NCBI RefSeq assembly: GCF_020991125.1 | Contig: NZ_CP087715.1 | Span: forward strand, 558,001-622,000 | DNA: 64,000 bases | Direction of reading: 5' to 3' | Source: Microbulbifer celer | Lineage (GTDB): Bacteria; Pseudomonadota; Gammaproteobacteria; Pseudomonadales; Cellvibrionaceae | Shown: positions 53,507 to 62,547 of the stretch, in pieces | Numbering within the stretch: position 1 is the first letter of the stretch | How the letters are laid out: each line of letters starts with the position of its first letter | Position numbers and translations under genes: made by a program | Notes under the pieces: model-generated | The model's input: only the letters and a program-made list of their open reading frames with translations | The model's database searches: none | Told to the model about the DNA's origin: nothing

Positions 53507-56017
53507 TTAATCCAGAAACGTCGACATGTCTCTACAGACATTGTCGAAAGCGAGAATGAACTGGGAGGCCTCCGCTTCGGTCAGCACCAACGGTGGCTGG
53601 ATACGCATGATGCGGTTGCTGTTGGCCGTCAGGAAGGTGAGGATGCCATGCTCTTGGGACAGCTTGCTGACGAAGCGCAGTACGAACATGTCCTGCATAC
53701 TGGATTCCAGTTCCGCAATGGCCTTGTCCAGGTGACGCTTGGCACTGTCCGGTAGCATGCGGTAGCTGCTGCGGGGGGTCCAGGGAAGACGGTGGGCGAG
53801 TTCCTGTACCGTGGATTCGATACTGCCCTCGAAAGACTGGCAGAATTCGATGGCCAGCATCAGCCCGCGTCCGCGCACCGCGTGTATGAAGGGGTACTGG
53901 GCGGCAATTTCACGCAGCGCGTCGAGCAACCGGGCGCCGACAAGCCGCGCATTTTCCGCGAGGTTTTCCTCCTCGATAACATCCAGTGTCGCCAGTGCCG
54001 TTGCCGCTGCCAGATTGCCGCCACCAAAGGTGGAGGTGTGCAGAATACAGCGGTCGATACTGCCGTAGGCCGTGTCCCAGAGCGTTGGCGAACACAGCGT
54101 TGCGCCGATGGGAATGGCGCCGCCGGACAGGGATTTCGACAGCACCAGAATATCCGGTACAACGTTTTCCCATTCGCAGCAGAACAGTTTGCCGGTGCGC
54201 CCCAGGCCCGTTTGCACTTCGTCGAGAATCAGCAGGGCGCCGTAGTGTGTGCACAGCCTGCGCACCTCACTCAGGTAACCGTCGGCCGGAACAATAGCCC
54301 CGCCTTCCCCCTGAATGGGTTCGATCACCAGCGCCCGCACATCGCCTCTGCGCAGTTCGGTTTCGAGAGATTCGAGACAACCGAACGGAATTTCGCTGCA
54401 CTGGGGCAGCAGTGGCTCGAAGGCATTGCGGTGCCGCTGGCGTCCGGTTACCGAGAGCGCGCCGAGGGTCTTGCCGTGGTAGCCGTTCTCGCAGTACAGC
54501 AGGCGCCCGCCGTCGGTGGCCGCCAGTGCGAGTTTGATGGCGGCCTCCACGGCCTCGGTGCCCGAGTTGCTGAAAAATACCCGCGACAGGTCGCCGGGAG
54601 CCAGCTGGCTCAGACGCTCCGCCAGCAGGGTGGTGTGGTAGGGCACGGAGACATACTGCACGAACGTCGGGTGTCCCGCTGTCAGGTATGCCTGGATGGC
54701 CGCGGTGACCTGGGGGTGATTGTGGCCGGTATTCAGGCAGCCGTAGCCGGCAACGAAATCCAGGTAGCGGGTGCCGTCCAGATCCGTCAACGTGCAGCCA
54801 CTGCCGGACTGGAAGACGCGCTCGCAGTGGTTGAACTGGTAGAACTCGGCAAGTAGCGGATTGATGTGGCGGCGGAAGCGCGCCAGGCTTGCTTCGCGTT
54901 GCTCCCCATGGTTCAACGCCATGGCACTTTGGTTACCGCTGCGGTGGTGTGGCTGCAGCTCGCGGTAGTGTTCGTCGCCGATGCGTTCGCCGCCACTGGC
55001 CATGGGACCGGTGGTAAATCCGTGTTTCTGCGCGAGTGCGCCGATTTCCAGCACCTTTTCCGGTGGCAGAACCCGGCCGAGGGAATAGTTGTCGCGGCGA
55101 CCTTCCAGGGACAGGATCAGGGTTTCCGCCAGGCAACCGTTCATAAACATTTTCGGGGCGAAGTTGCCGGCAGCCTCACCGAAACTGACTTCCGGCCCCG
55201 CGGATATCAGGCCACCGTCGATCAGCAGGATATCGCTGCGGACGCTCTGCACCGGTAGCACATCCCGCGGCAGGGCCGCATCCACCACCACACTGCCCGA
55301 TTGCAATTTGGCCGGGTCGATCACTCCCCCGGTGGAGGTGGCGGCGACGTAGAAACGGTGGGTGTCGTAGCAATCTTCCATGCGATTGCTCAGCCGGATG
55401 ATGGAGTGAAACGCCTGCGGGATATAGCCGAGAAGTTGTTCGCGTTTTTCAGCTCCCCCCCGGTGTACCAGCGTCAGGCGACAACCCTGTTCGAGAAGGA
55501 GCAGGGCAATTGCCAGCGCGATAGAGCCCGGAAACCCGACTACTGCCACTTCCGCGTCCGCCGGAGAAACGCCGAGCTTTTCCATGGCCTGCAACAGGTT
55601 CCGGTAGGCGGCGTAGGCGGTGAGGGAATTACCGGTGGTTACCGGGATCTTTACTTTTTCCGCAGTATTTACCCCGCGGTTGCCGACAATGCCGGTAAAA
55701 CCACCCAGACCGACGATCTCCGCCCCGCGCGCTTTCAGGTCTTCGATTCCCGCCTCCACGCGCCGCGCCACGGCGCGGGGGTCGGCCAGCATTTCCTCGG
55801 CAGTCAGCGGCATGTAGTCGACGATGCCACTGCAGCGGGCGCCGGTGCTGCTCACCACTTCATCCAGTGCGAAGAAGGGAACAAGGTTGCGCCACTGCCA
55901 CAGCTCCGGAGAAAAACCCCGGTCCTGTTCGCGAAAACTGCGCTCGGTCAGGTCGATCAATTTGGCGTGGCGTTTGAGACCCACCGACGTGGGGTGGGCG
56001 ATAAATCCGAATTTCAT
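53507..56017 (-). CDS. PigE/TamH-like fusion: acyl-thioester reductase + class III aminotransferase
   Basis: 836 residues. Residues 1-345 resemble cyanobacterial acyl-ACP reductase: FGFIAHPTS, GLGGFTGIV, VTTGNSLTAY, the NAD(P) motif VVGFPGS (159-165), and MNGCLAETLILSLEG, whose Cys295 aligns with the Cys that forms the acyl thioester there. Residues about 370-836 are a class III PLP aminotransferase (SNSGTEAVEAAIKLA, LILDEVQTGLGRTG) with Lys628 in VLSKSLSGG. This order and length match PigE of prodigiosin (reductase head, aminotransferase from about residue 370) and TamH of tambjamine. It should reduce an acyl or enoyl thioester to an aldehyde and transaminate an aldehyde. The ATG at 56017 follows GGGAAG; a GTG at 56062 would overlap the PigD-like gene. 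Confidence 0.85.
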   Translation of the reverse strand: MKFGFIAHPTSVGLKRHAKLIDLTERSFREQDRGFSPELWQWRNLVPFFALDEVVSSTGARCSGIVDYMPLTAEEMLADPRAVARRVEAGIEDLKARGAEIVGLGGFTGIVGNRGVNTAEKVKIPVTTGNSLTAYAAYRNLLQAMEKLGVSPADAEVAVVGFPGSIALAIALLLLEQGCRLTLVHRGGAEKREQLLGYIPQAFHSIIRLSNRMEDCYDTHRFYVAATSTGGVIDPAKLQSGSVVVDAALPRDVLPVQSVRSDILLIDGGLISAGPEVSFGEAAGNFAPKMFMNGCLAETLILSLEGRRDNYSLGRVLPPEKVLEIGALAQKHGFTTGPMASGGERIGDEHYRELQPHHRSGNQSAMALNHGEQREASLARFRRHINPLLAEFYQFNHCERVFQSGSGCTLTDLDGTRYLDFVAGYGCLNTGHNHPQVTAAIQAYLTAGHPTFVQYVSVPYHTTLLAERLSQLAPGDLSRVFFSNSGTEAVEAAIKLALAATDGGRLLYCENGYHGKTLGALSVTGRQRHRNAFEPLLPQCSEIPFGCLESLETELRRGDVRALVIEPIQGEGGAIVPADGYLSEVRRLCTHYGALLILDEVQTGLGRTGKLFCCEWENVVPDILVLSKSLSGGAIPIGATLCSPTLWDTAYGSIDRCILHTSTFGGGNLAAATALATLDVIEEENLAENARLVGARLLDALREIAAQYPFIHAVRGRGLMLAIEFCQSFEGSIESTVQELAHRLPWTPRSSYRMLPDSAKRHLDKAIAELESSMQDMFVLRFVSKLSQEHGILTFLTANSNRIMRIQPPLVLTEAEASQFILAFDNVCRDMSTFLD

Positions 56018-56052
56018 GTTGCTTCCCGGTTGTGGAACTGTTGTGGGCCGTT

Positions 56053-58518
56053 TTATCCGCACTCGGCTCGGTGCCAGGCGGATTCCGATAGCAGGCTGAG
56101 ACCGTCTCCATCTGAATCGTGCGCGATCAGCACTTCGGCGATATTCACCGCGCCGCGCCGTGTGATCATGGTGTGTAGATGCTGTGTGTCGCAGGTATTG
56201 AAGCGATGGTGGTATACCGGTACATCGCCACTGGATTGCACGAAATCACCGGTGTCCAGTCGCGCGGGCACCACCACCTGGCTGCCGTCTTTGCTCGAAC
56301 TGCGCGCGTCCAGATAGGTTCGAATCATCGACAGAACGCCATTACACAGATAAAAGAGGTTCACGCTGATGTGGTCGCGTCGCGGATTGTTAGCCAGCGC
56401 CTCTGCCAGCCGGTGGTGGATGTCAGGGACCAGGGCGCGGGCGCCGTCGCCGATGAACGCAAGTACATTGTGTCGGCTGGTGCGGGCGATGTAGGGCAGC
56501 GCGGACAGTGCATCGCCCATCAGCGCGCGCCCGTACCAGCCGGAAAACCCGGGATCCGTGCGCGGAATATTTCGCAGTGCGGAAAGGCCGCCGCGCCCCA
56601 CGTCATATACGCCGGTGTAGCGATAGTTTTCCTCTTGTATCAGGCGGTGAACCAGTTTTCCCATGTGCATGGTGAAATAGCTGGCAGACATGGGCAGGGT
56701 GTCGAGGTAGTCCACCGGCACCCCCTCTTCCATTTGCTGGACCTTGTGCAGTGCCTCTCGACGGAGCGCCAACACTTGTGGGTCCACGTCCAGCCGCTGC
56801 AGCACGGTATCGAGAAATTCGTTGAGGGAAAGTGACAGCGCAATATCGGTGAAAGGCGATATATGCGCGGTGTTTTTATTGACCTGCACAATCCGCAGGT
56901 TGCGCGCTAGTTTGCTGTCGGAAAATGGCGTGGCTGCCTGATCTATTTTGCTTTTCAGGAAAAAGAGACACTGGGATTCGACGTCGTGCAGCTTTCCGTT
57001 CTGGTGCAGAAAGTGATAGAGCCTGCGGCTGAAGGCGTAGACGCCACAGGCGCCCAGATAGTTTGGATTGGGGGTGCCGTCTTCGTAGGGAGAGACCGAG
57101 CCCGGGTGCGTCAGTGCATCTGCCAGACCGATCCCCGCGCGCTCCGCGATCTGGTAAACCTGTTTTCGCTGTGCGGCGGAGAGTGGGCCGCAGTACCACA
57201 GCAGGCGGGTGCGCGAGTGGTTGATGATTTCTACCGCCGCATCGATCTGTGCTTCCCGTTGTGAGTTGCCGGCCGCATCTGCTACAGCGGCGATGCGCGG
57301 AGCGGGTATTTCCAGCGCCACATGCTCCTTGCTTTCGAGTACGCCGGGTGTGGCAAAAATGAATACCGGCCCCGGCTCGTCCCGCAGCCGGGCCAGGGCG
57401 CGCCCCAGTTGCGCGGGGATGTCTTTGCGCTCGTGGATATAGAAATGGGGAATACCGCGCGCTGCGATTACCTGGCGTCCGTCCGTCTCGGGATCGAGCG
57501 TACCCTGGAAGGCGTACCAGGACTGTTCGGGGCTGTCGGCGCAGATGATCAGTCCCGGTGCGCGGGCTCTGTGGAGATTGGAGAGAGTGCCGCGAAACTC
57601 ATCGATCATGCCTGAGGTCACCGTGATGACGTAGGCCCTTTGGTATAGCTGCCATCCCGCCAGTGCGCCTGCGGCGAGGCTGTGTTCATTGTTGCCGGTC
57701 AGACAGCGGGGTGCCTGTGTAGTGGTGTCGTCACTGCTGAGGCGGTGCATAGAGCGGATGAAGTTGGCCACCATGGAGCCGGTGTAATAGTGGAAATCCC
57801 AGTGCGCCGGCCAGTTTGTCTGCATAAAGCCATAGATACCGGTGGCGAGCGCTACGGGATCATCAGCGGCTTTCAACGCGCGCGCCAGTATCTTATTCAG
57901 ATAGCAGAAATCCAGATGATCCAACAGCAGTTTGAGCAGGCCGGCGCGGTCCGTTTCCGGCATATTCCGATGAACCCGCAGCTTGATACTGCCGTCCACA
58001 TAGCCCAGCGCATCATCCAGTTCGCGCATGGGAATCAGCAGGTTTTTCGAGTGGGGTGACAGGCGGCTGACGCGGCAGTGACGACTGAGGACGGTGAAGG
58101 GATCCGGCGCGTCGTCGCGATGGGTATGGGGGAAGGGCACGCATTCGGTATCTACAAAGAAAATATCGAATGTCGCCGGGTTGGCGGTAAGCGTGCACAC
58201 GGCATCGTCCAGGCTGGTGTACTGCCGCAGGGAAAACGTGAAGCGGTTTTTTCTGCCAGTGTGCGAGAAAAACTGCCGGGCCTGGTGGCTGGTCGCGGAG
58301 AATAATTCTGCCTGGCTGCAGTTGCTGTAACCGGCATTCGCGTTCACGGTGTATTGCGCGCGCACTTCTGCGACCTCGCCCGTCGATGAAACACCAACCG
58401 TTTCACCCGAATCCTGGATGGCGTGCAGAAACGTCATCACCTGATCCAGGTCTTCGCGCAATAGCAATTTGTCCGAGACTACACAAATTCCGATTTCGTG
58501 GTTTTCGGTCCTGTTCAT
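56053..58518 (-). CDS. PigD-like thiamine diphosphate-dependent carboligase
   Basis: 821 residues, near PigD in size. The ThDP PYR domain has a Glu in CLTGNNEHSLAAGALAGW (Glu278), positioned as the cofactor-activating Glu. The PP domain holds the diphosphate/Mg motif GDG (690-692) followed about 30 residues later by CNG. The N-terminal ~200 residues are a separate domain, as in PigD-type enzymes. PigD decarboxylates pyruvate and adds the acetyl unit to carbon 3 of 2-octenal (a Stetter reaction). AAGGG precedes the ATG at 58518. Its position directly upstream of the PigE-like gene repeats the pigD-pigE order. The substrate chain length is unknown; other acyloin-forming ThDP roles are possible. 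Confidence 0.82.
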   Translation of the reverse strand: MNRTENHEIGICVVSDKLLLREDLDQVMTFLHAIQDSGETVGVSSTGEVAEVRAQYTVNANAGYSNCSQAELFSATSHQARQFFSHTGRKNRFTFSLRQYTSLDDAVCTLTANPATFDIFFVDTECVPFPHTHRDDAPDPFTVLSRHCRVSRLSPHSKNLLIPMRELDDALGYVDGSIKLRVHRNMPETDRAGLLKLLLDHLDFCYLNKILARALKAADDPVALATGIYGFMQTNWPAHWDFHYYTGSMVANFIRSMHRLSSDDTTTQAPRCLTGNNEHSLAAGALAGWQLYQRAYVITVTSGMIDEFRGTLSNLHRARAPGLIICADSPEQSWYAFQGTLDPETDGRQVIAARGIPHFYIHERKDIPAQLGRALARLRDEPGPVFIFATPGVLESKEHVALEIPAPRIAAVADAAGNSQREAQIDAAVEIINHSRTRLLWYCGPLSAAQRKQVYQIAERAGIGLADALTHPGSVSPYEDGTPNPNYLGACGVYAFSRRLYHFLHQNGKLHDVESQCLFFLKSKIDQAATPFSDSKLARNLRIVQVNKNTAHISPFTDIALSLSLNEFLDTVLQRLDVDPQVLALRREALHKVQQMEEGVPVDYLDTLPMSASYFTMHMGKLVHRLIQEENYRYTGVYDVGRGGLSALRNIPRTDPGFSGWYGRALMGDALSALPYIARTSRHNVLAFIGDGARALVPDIHHRLAEALANNPRRDHISVNLFYLCNGVLSMIRTYLDARSSSKDGSQVVVPARLDTGDFVQSSGDVPVYHHRFNTCDTQHLHTMITRRGAVNIAEVLIAHDSDGDGLSLLSESAWHRAECG

Positions 58519-58539
58519 AATTTCCCTTGTGACCGTTCG

Positions 58540-59628
58540 TTAGATAGTGTCTGGATCAATGGCGCCAGCGGCAATTAACAGCGCCTGCAACAGAAAAAAA
58601 TATCCCCACGCGGTCTCACCCAGCGTTTCCCCGCCGGCGGTTCCGCGAAAGCTGCAACCGAAAAAGCGGGCTTCGCCGCTGGATGTATTCCAGGAGAAGA
58701 AAGGGGAATCGAGCAACTGTTGCAAAAGTCGGGTGGCGCGATCGCGCCAGTGGTTGTCGCCCCCATCGAGTTTGTACATCGCGATGGCGGTAATCAGTGT
58801 GGCGGATGGGTCCGGTATTACCGGATCGCCGTCTTGCTGGCTGGGAGGAAAGTCCTGCCCGTGGCGCTGCCACCAGAGATCGCAGTGGCGCTCGGCCAGG
58901 TCGCGGTACTGCGAATCCCACAGCCGCGCCGCGGAGGCCAGGCCCAGCAGTCCCCAACTGTTCCCCCGCGCCCACTGGCCGGCGCGCCCCAGGGGGCGTG
59001 CGCCGGCCGTGTCGATGCTGGCATTGGTGTAAAAATTGCCGTCATCCGCCAACAGGTGCTGGGTGACACTGCGGGCATGGCGGCGCGCGCTGTCGCGCGT
59101 GTTCTCGTCGCCGTACTGGAGCAGGCGCAGAAGAGCGGCGAAGGCGTCGACGTTGAGTGTTCGGGGGCCGTTCGGCCCGCCGCCAAGCGCGCTTCCGAGA
59201 GGGTAAAAGGACAGCCGTTCATTGAAACTCTGGGCCAGGGCGCGGGCCGCGGCGGCGGCCAGTTCCCGACACGATGGATGGTTGAACAGGGCGATACCGG
59301 GCGCCGTCGCATACCAGAAGATCATGCTGCGAAACTGGGTGTCCTGGTGCAGTTTGGCGGCTAGTTGTCTGCAGATGGACAGCGCCCGTGCGCGGTCAGC
59401 GGCGCGCCCGCTCAGGTGTGCCTGCAGCCACCAGCATCCGCTCCAGAAACCGCCCATCCAGGAGCCGCCGGCAGACAGTTGCCACTGCGGATTGTGCTGC
59501 TCGCGGAACAGCGGCACCGCGTCGCCACAGTCCTCCGCCAGGCGCGACAGGTAGCGCCCGATGGCGCGGGCGCATGAGCGGGGCGCGGTGGCGGGTTTGG
59601 CGACGGTGGCTTGCGCGGAAGTGGTCAT
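58540..59628 (-). CDS. GH88/GH105-like (alpha/alpha)6-barrel protein
   Basis: 362 residues. GGSWMGGFWSGCWWLQAHLSG, LNVDAFAALLRLLQYG and WARGNSWGLLGLASAA recall unsaturated glucuronyl/rhamnogalacturonyl hydrolases (GH88/GH105), including an Asp in the segment where those enzymes keep a catalytic Asp. No signal peptide is evident. In a cluster otherwise devoted to acyl and ThDP chemistry it is out of place: it might remove a sugar from a glycosylated product, or be a non-hydrolytic member of the fold. It overlaps the MFS gene by four bases, so it is part of the operon. Confidence 0.7.
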   Translation of the reverse strand: MTTSAQATVAKPATAPRSCARAIGRYLSRLAEDCGDAVPLFREQHNPQWQLSAGGSWMGGFWSGCWWLQAHLSGRAADRARALSICRQLAAKLHQDTQFRSMIFWYATAPGIALFNHPSCRELAAAAARALAQSFNERLSFYPLGSALGGGPNGPRTLNVDAFAALLRLLQYGDENTRDSARRHARSVTQHLLADDGNFYTNASIDTAGARPLGRAGQWARGNSWGLLGLASAARLWDSQYRDLAERHCDLWWQRHGQDFPPSQQDGDPVIPDPSATLITAIAMYKLDGGDNHWRDRATRLLQQLLDSPFFSWNTSSGEARFFGCSFRGTAGGETLGETAWGYFFLLQALLIAAGAIDPDTI

Positions 59629-60857
59629 TGCGGCTGCGCCTCCCCGGGCAGGTTTCGGCGCAGATACTCAGCCAGCAAGCCACAAAGCAGGCCGCTGAGC
59701 ACGAGGAGGACCACCAGCCCGAGCCAGCCGCTGAGATAGCCGGAGTTGGCAGCCAGTTGTCCGAACAGCAGAGAACCGCACGCGAGGCCGGAGAAAAAGG
59801 CCGCGGACACCATCCCGGAGGCCTGGGTGACGGAGCCGAATTCCGGGCCCTTCACCAGCATGCCCATGGCGATGGCGTTGCTGGCAACGATGCTGAGACC
59901 GATGCCCGCCACGCCGGTGTAGAGCAACCACAGATGATCCGCTGCGACGGAGGCGGTGACGCAGACCGCTGCGACTGCGACGGCGACCAGAGTGAGCAGG
60001 CACAGCGCCTGGTTATCGAAGCGGGCGGCGATGGGAGTCAGAGCAATGCGGGACAACATGCCTGTCACCCCGAACAAAGTAACGAGCTGCGCCGCCTCCC
60101 GCGGGCCCAACCCCAGACTGATGCCGAACGCCGGCACGGCGGTCACATAGGCTGATAGCACCGCACCGATACAACCCTGGGCGAGCATCAACAGCACCAG
60201 CGGCCGATTGGGCGGCGCCAGACTCAGTTGTGCGCGGTGCGCGACGCGCGGTGGGGCGAGTGCGGCCGCCGCCAGTGCACCCAGCAGTGCTGCGGGCACC
60301 AGGGACAGAAAGGCCGCCCGCCAACTCCAGCCGGCGGCAATGACCGGCAGCACCAGCCCCGCGAACAGGGCTGCCAGTTGCACGCCGGACTGCTTCAGTC
60401 CCACCATGCCCGCCCGCTTTGCCGGGGGGATCCGCAGGGCGATCAACTGGTTGGTGACTGGATTGGCGGTGGCCTGGGAGAGGCCGCAGATCGCTACGCT
60501 GGCGACGAGCAATGGCAGTGAGTCGGCCCTGCTTATCAACAGAAAAGACAGTGCCACGGCAAAGAAATGCAGTGCGAAGCTGACCCTGAGTCCGAGCCGG
60601 TCGACAATGCTTCCCGCAAACAGCGATAGCAGTGCGGCGAGCCCAAACGAGGCCAGCACCAGATAACCGAGAGATTCGACTGCAACACCGAGATCCGCGG
60701 ACACGTAGGCGCCGAGACTGCCGGTAGCGTAGAGAATCAGCATCGGCAGGGCCATGGCCAGCAGTAGTACTGTACCAGTGGCGGACATCGCAAGCCCCTT
60801 TACGGGCCTTGGTGCCGGTGACTCCGCCCGGGCCGACGGCGATGGCGATGGGGGCAT
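59625..60857 (-). CDS. MFS transporter of the PigD/PigE-like operon
   Basis: 410 residues, 12 predicted membrane helices after a Pro-rich cytoplasmic start (PSPSPSARAESPAPRP). It resembles MFS_1 efflux proteins (GSIVDRLGLRVSFALH is the motif A loop). GAGG lies about nine bases before the ATG at 60857. Located inside the biosynthetic operon, with the adenylating enzyme 28 bases upstream and the GH88-like gene overlapping downstream, it probably exports the product or a precursor. Confidence 0.85.
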   Translation of the reverse strand: MPPSPSPSARAESPAPRPVKGLAMSATGTVLLLAMALPMLILYATGSLGAYVSADLGVAVESLGYLVLASFGLAALLSLFAGSIVDRLGLRVSFALHFFAVALSFLLISRADSLPLLVASVAICGLSQATANPVTNQLIALRIPPAKRAGMVGLKQSGVQLAALFAGLVLPVIAAGWSWRAAFLSLVPAALLGALAAAALAPPRVAHRAQLSLAPPNRPLVLLMLAQGCIGAVLSAYVTAVPAFGISLGLGPREAAQLVTLFGVTGMLSRIALTPIAARFDNQALCLLTLVAVAVAAVCVTASVAADHLWLLYTGVAGIGLSIVASNAIAMGMLVKGPEFGSVTQASGMVSAAFFSGLACGSLLFGQLAANSGYLSGWLGLVVLLVLSGLLCGLLAEYLRRNLPGEAQPQ

Positions 60858-60885
60858 AGTGTATTCCTCACTTCTCCGCGTGGTA

Positions 60886-62547
60886 TCAGATGGCCAGCGG
60901 CAGGGGTTCGCCGGCAGTGTCGCCGAGGGAGGCGGCGCCCGCCGCCAGCGCGCGTTTGTCCACCTTGCCTGCCGGCGTCATCGGTAATTGGCGATGGAAC
61001 TGCAGGTACTCAGGAAGCTTGTTGACTTCCAGTCCGCGGGATTTGAGGAACTCGCCCAGCTCGCGCAGTGACATGCGCTCTGCCCCCTCGCGCAGGGTCA
61101 GGCAGATACACACGCGCTGCCCCATTTCCGCGTCCGGCACCGGTACGCAGGCGACGCTGACGACGTCGGGATGCGCGGTGGCAGTCTGCTCGATCTGCAG
61201 CGGGCTGATATTGGAGCCTCCGCGGATGATGACGTCCTTTTTGCGTCCCAACAGGACCAGATTGCCCGCATCGTCGATGCGACCGAGATCGCCGGTATAC
61301 ACCCAGCCCTGTTCGTCGCGGTGACTGCGGTCCAGTTCCGGTGCGTTCACGTATTGCATTGGAGAGAGTGGGCCACGGCCGGCGATCTCGCCGATTTCGC
61401 CCCGGGGCAGGGGCTGGCGCTCGTCATCAACGATGCGGATGTCACAGACACTGGGGTTGGGTTTGCCGATAGACGCACTCAGTGTTTCCGGCGAGTCGTC
61501 CAGGGTGTGATGACAGTTGATTCCGTCGGCGGAGCCATAAAGGCCGATCAGTGGGCAGCCGAAAGCGCGCACGCAGCGGTCGCGGGTGGCGGTATCCATG
61601 GCCGCGCCTCCGCTTACCAGCGCGGTGAGGCACGACAGGTCCAGCTGCTGAAGTTCCGGCGCGACGGCCATGCGCTGAAACATGGTGGGTACGCCGAGGA
61701 TATGGGTAGGTTTGTGCTGTGCAATGGCGTCGATGGCCGCTTCCGCGCTGAATTCCGGCAGCACCACAATGGAGCCGCCCAGCCATGCGAGCACTCCACA
61801 GGTGGCGCTGGAGCCAAACGCGGTGCCCAGGGGCATCAGGTATAGGGCGCGAAATTCCTGTTCCGGCATTTTCATCCGCTCCAGGAAGCGGCCGCGTCCT
61901 CCCAGCAGGGCGTTGTGGGAATACGCCACCAATTTGGGCTCGGATTCGGTGCCGGATGAAATGAGGAAGCGCGCCGGGGCGTCCGCATTGACCGCTTCAG
62001 GTTCGGTGAGGGGGGCAGCCTGCAGCAGATCATCGAAGCTGCGCCAGGGGCCTGAATCCGGATTTTCGCCGTGTACCACCAGTACCCGCAGGGAGAGCGC
62101 CACGCGGCGCACGTCGTCGACAATCTCACAGTAGTCGATGTCCCGGTGACGCCGGTCCACGATCACGGCACGGGCGTCGGTGCGTTTCAGTACCGATTCC
62201 ATATCCAGCCGACCGCGACCCGCGGGCATAGGGCAGGCAATGGCACCGAGGGCCGCGCACGCCAGATCGATCGCGCACGACCGCCAGCTGTTGGCCATCT
62301 GGTAGACAACGACATCGCCGTTGACGATACCGAGCTCCTTGAAACTGCCGGCAATCCTTTCTGCTGCCTCCCGCAACTGCGCGTAGCTGGTAATGCCGTC
62401 GGGCTCCAGCACCGCCGGGGTATCCGGTAGGTCTCCCGCTTTGCTGCAGAACATTTGATACACACTGCGGTTAGGGTAGTAGCCCGCTTTTTTCCATTCT
62501 TCCCGAAGGGTAGCGGGAACGAGATCCAAAAGGCCGGTGTGGTTCAT
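60886..62547 (-). CDS. AMP-dependent acyl-CoA/acyl-carrier ligase (ANL family)
   Basis: 553 residues of the ANL superfamily. The phosphate-binding core motif is SSGTESEPKLVAYSH (197-211), a variant of the usual TSGTTGxPKG with Glu and Ser replacing Thr-Gly. YGSADG (A5-like), VYTGDLGRID (A7/A8) and RKKDVIIRGGSNISP follow, and the A10 Lys is Lys528 in PMTPAGKVDK. It resembles medium-chain or aryl-acid CoA ligases. In the operon it should activate the fatty acid that feeds the dehydrogenase and the PigE-like reductase, as TamT does for tambjamine. It overlaps the upstream CoA-transferase gene by four bases. Confidence 0.87.
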   Translation of the reverse strand: MNHTGLLDLVPATLREEWKKAGYYPNRSVYQMFCSKAGDLPDTPAVLEPDGITSYAQLREAAERIAGSFKELGIVNGDVVVYQMANSWRSCAIDLACAALGAIACPMPAGRGRLDMESVLKRTDARAVIVDRRHRDIDYCEIVDDVRRVALSLRVLVVHGENPDSGPWRSFDDLLQAAPLTEPEAVNADAPARFLISSGTESEPKLVAYSHNALLGGRGRFLERMKMPEQEFRALYLMPLGTAFGSSATCGVLAWLGGSIVVLPEFSAEAAIDAIAQHKPTHILGVPTMFQRMAVAPELQQLDLSCLTALVSGGAAMDTATRDRCVRAFGCPLIGLYGSADGINCHHTLDDSPETLSASIGKPNPSVCDIRIVDDERQPLPRGEIGEIAGRGPLSPMQYVNAPELDRSHRDEQGWVYTGDLGRIDDAGNLVLLGRKKDVIIRGGSNISPLQIEQTATAHPDVVSVACVPVPDAEMGQRVCICLTLREGAERMSLRELGEFLKSRGLEVNKLPEYLQFHRQLPMTPAGKVDKRALAAGAASLGDTAGEPLPLAI

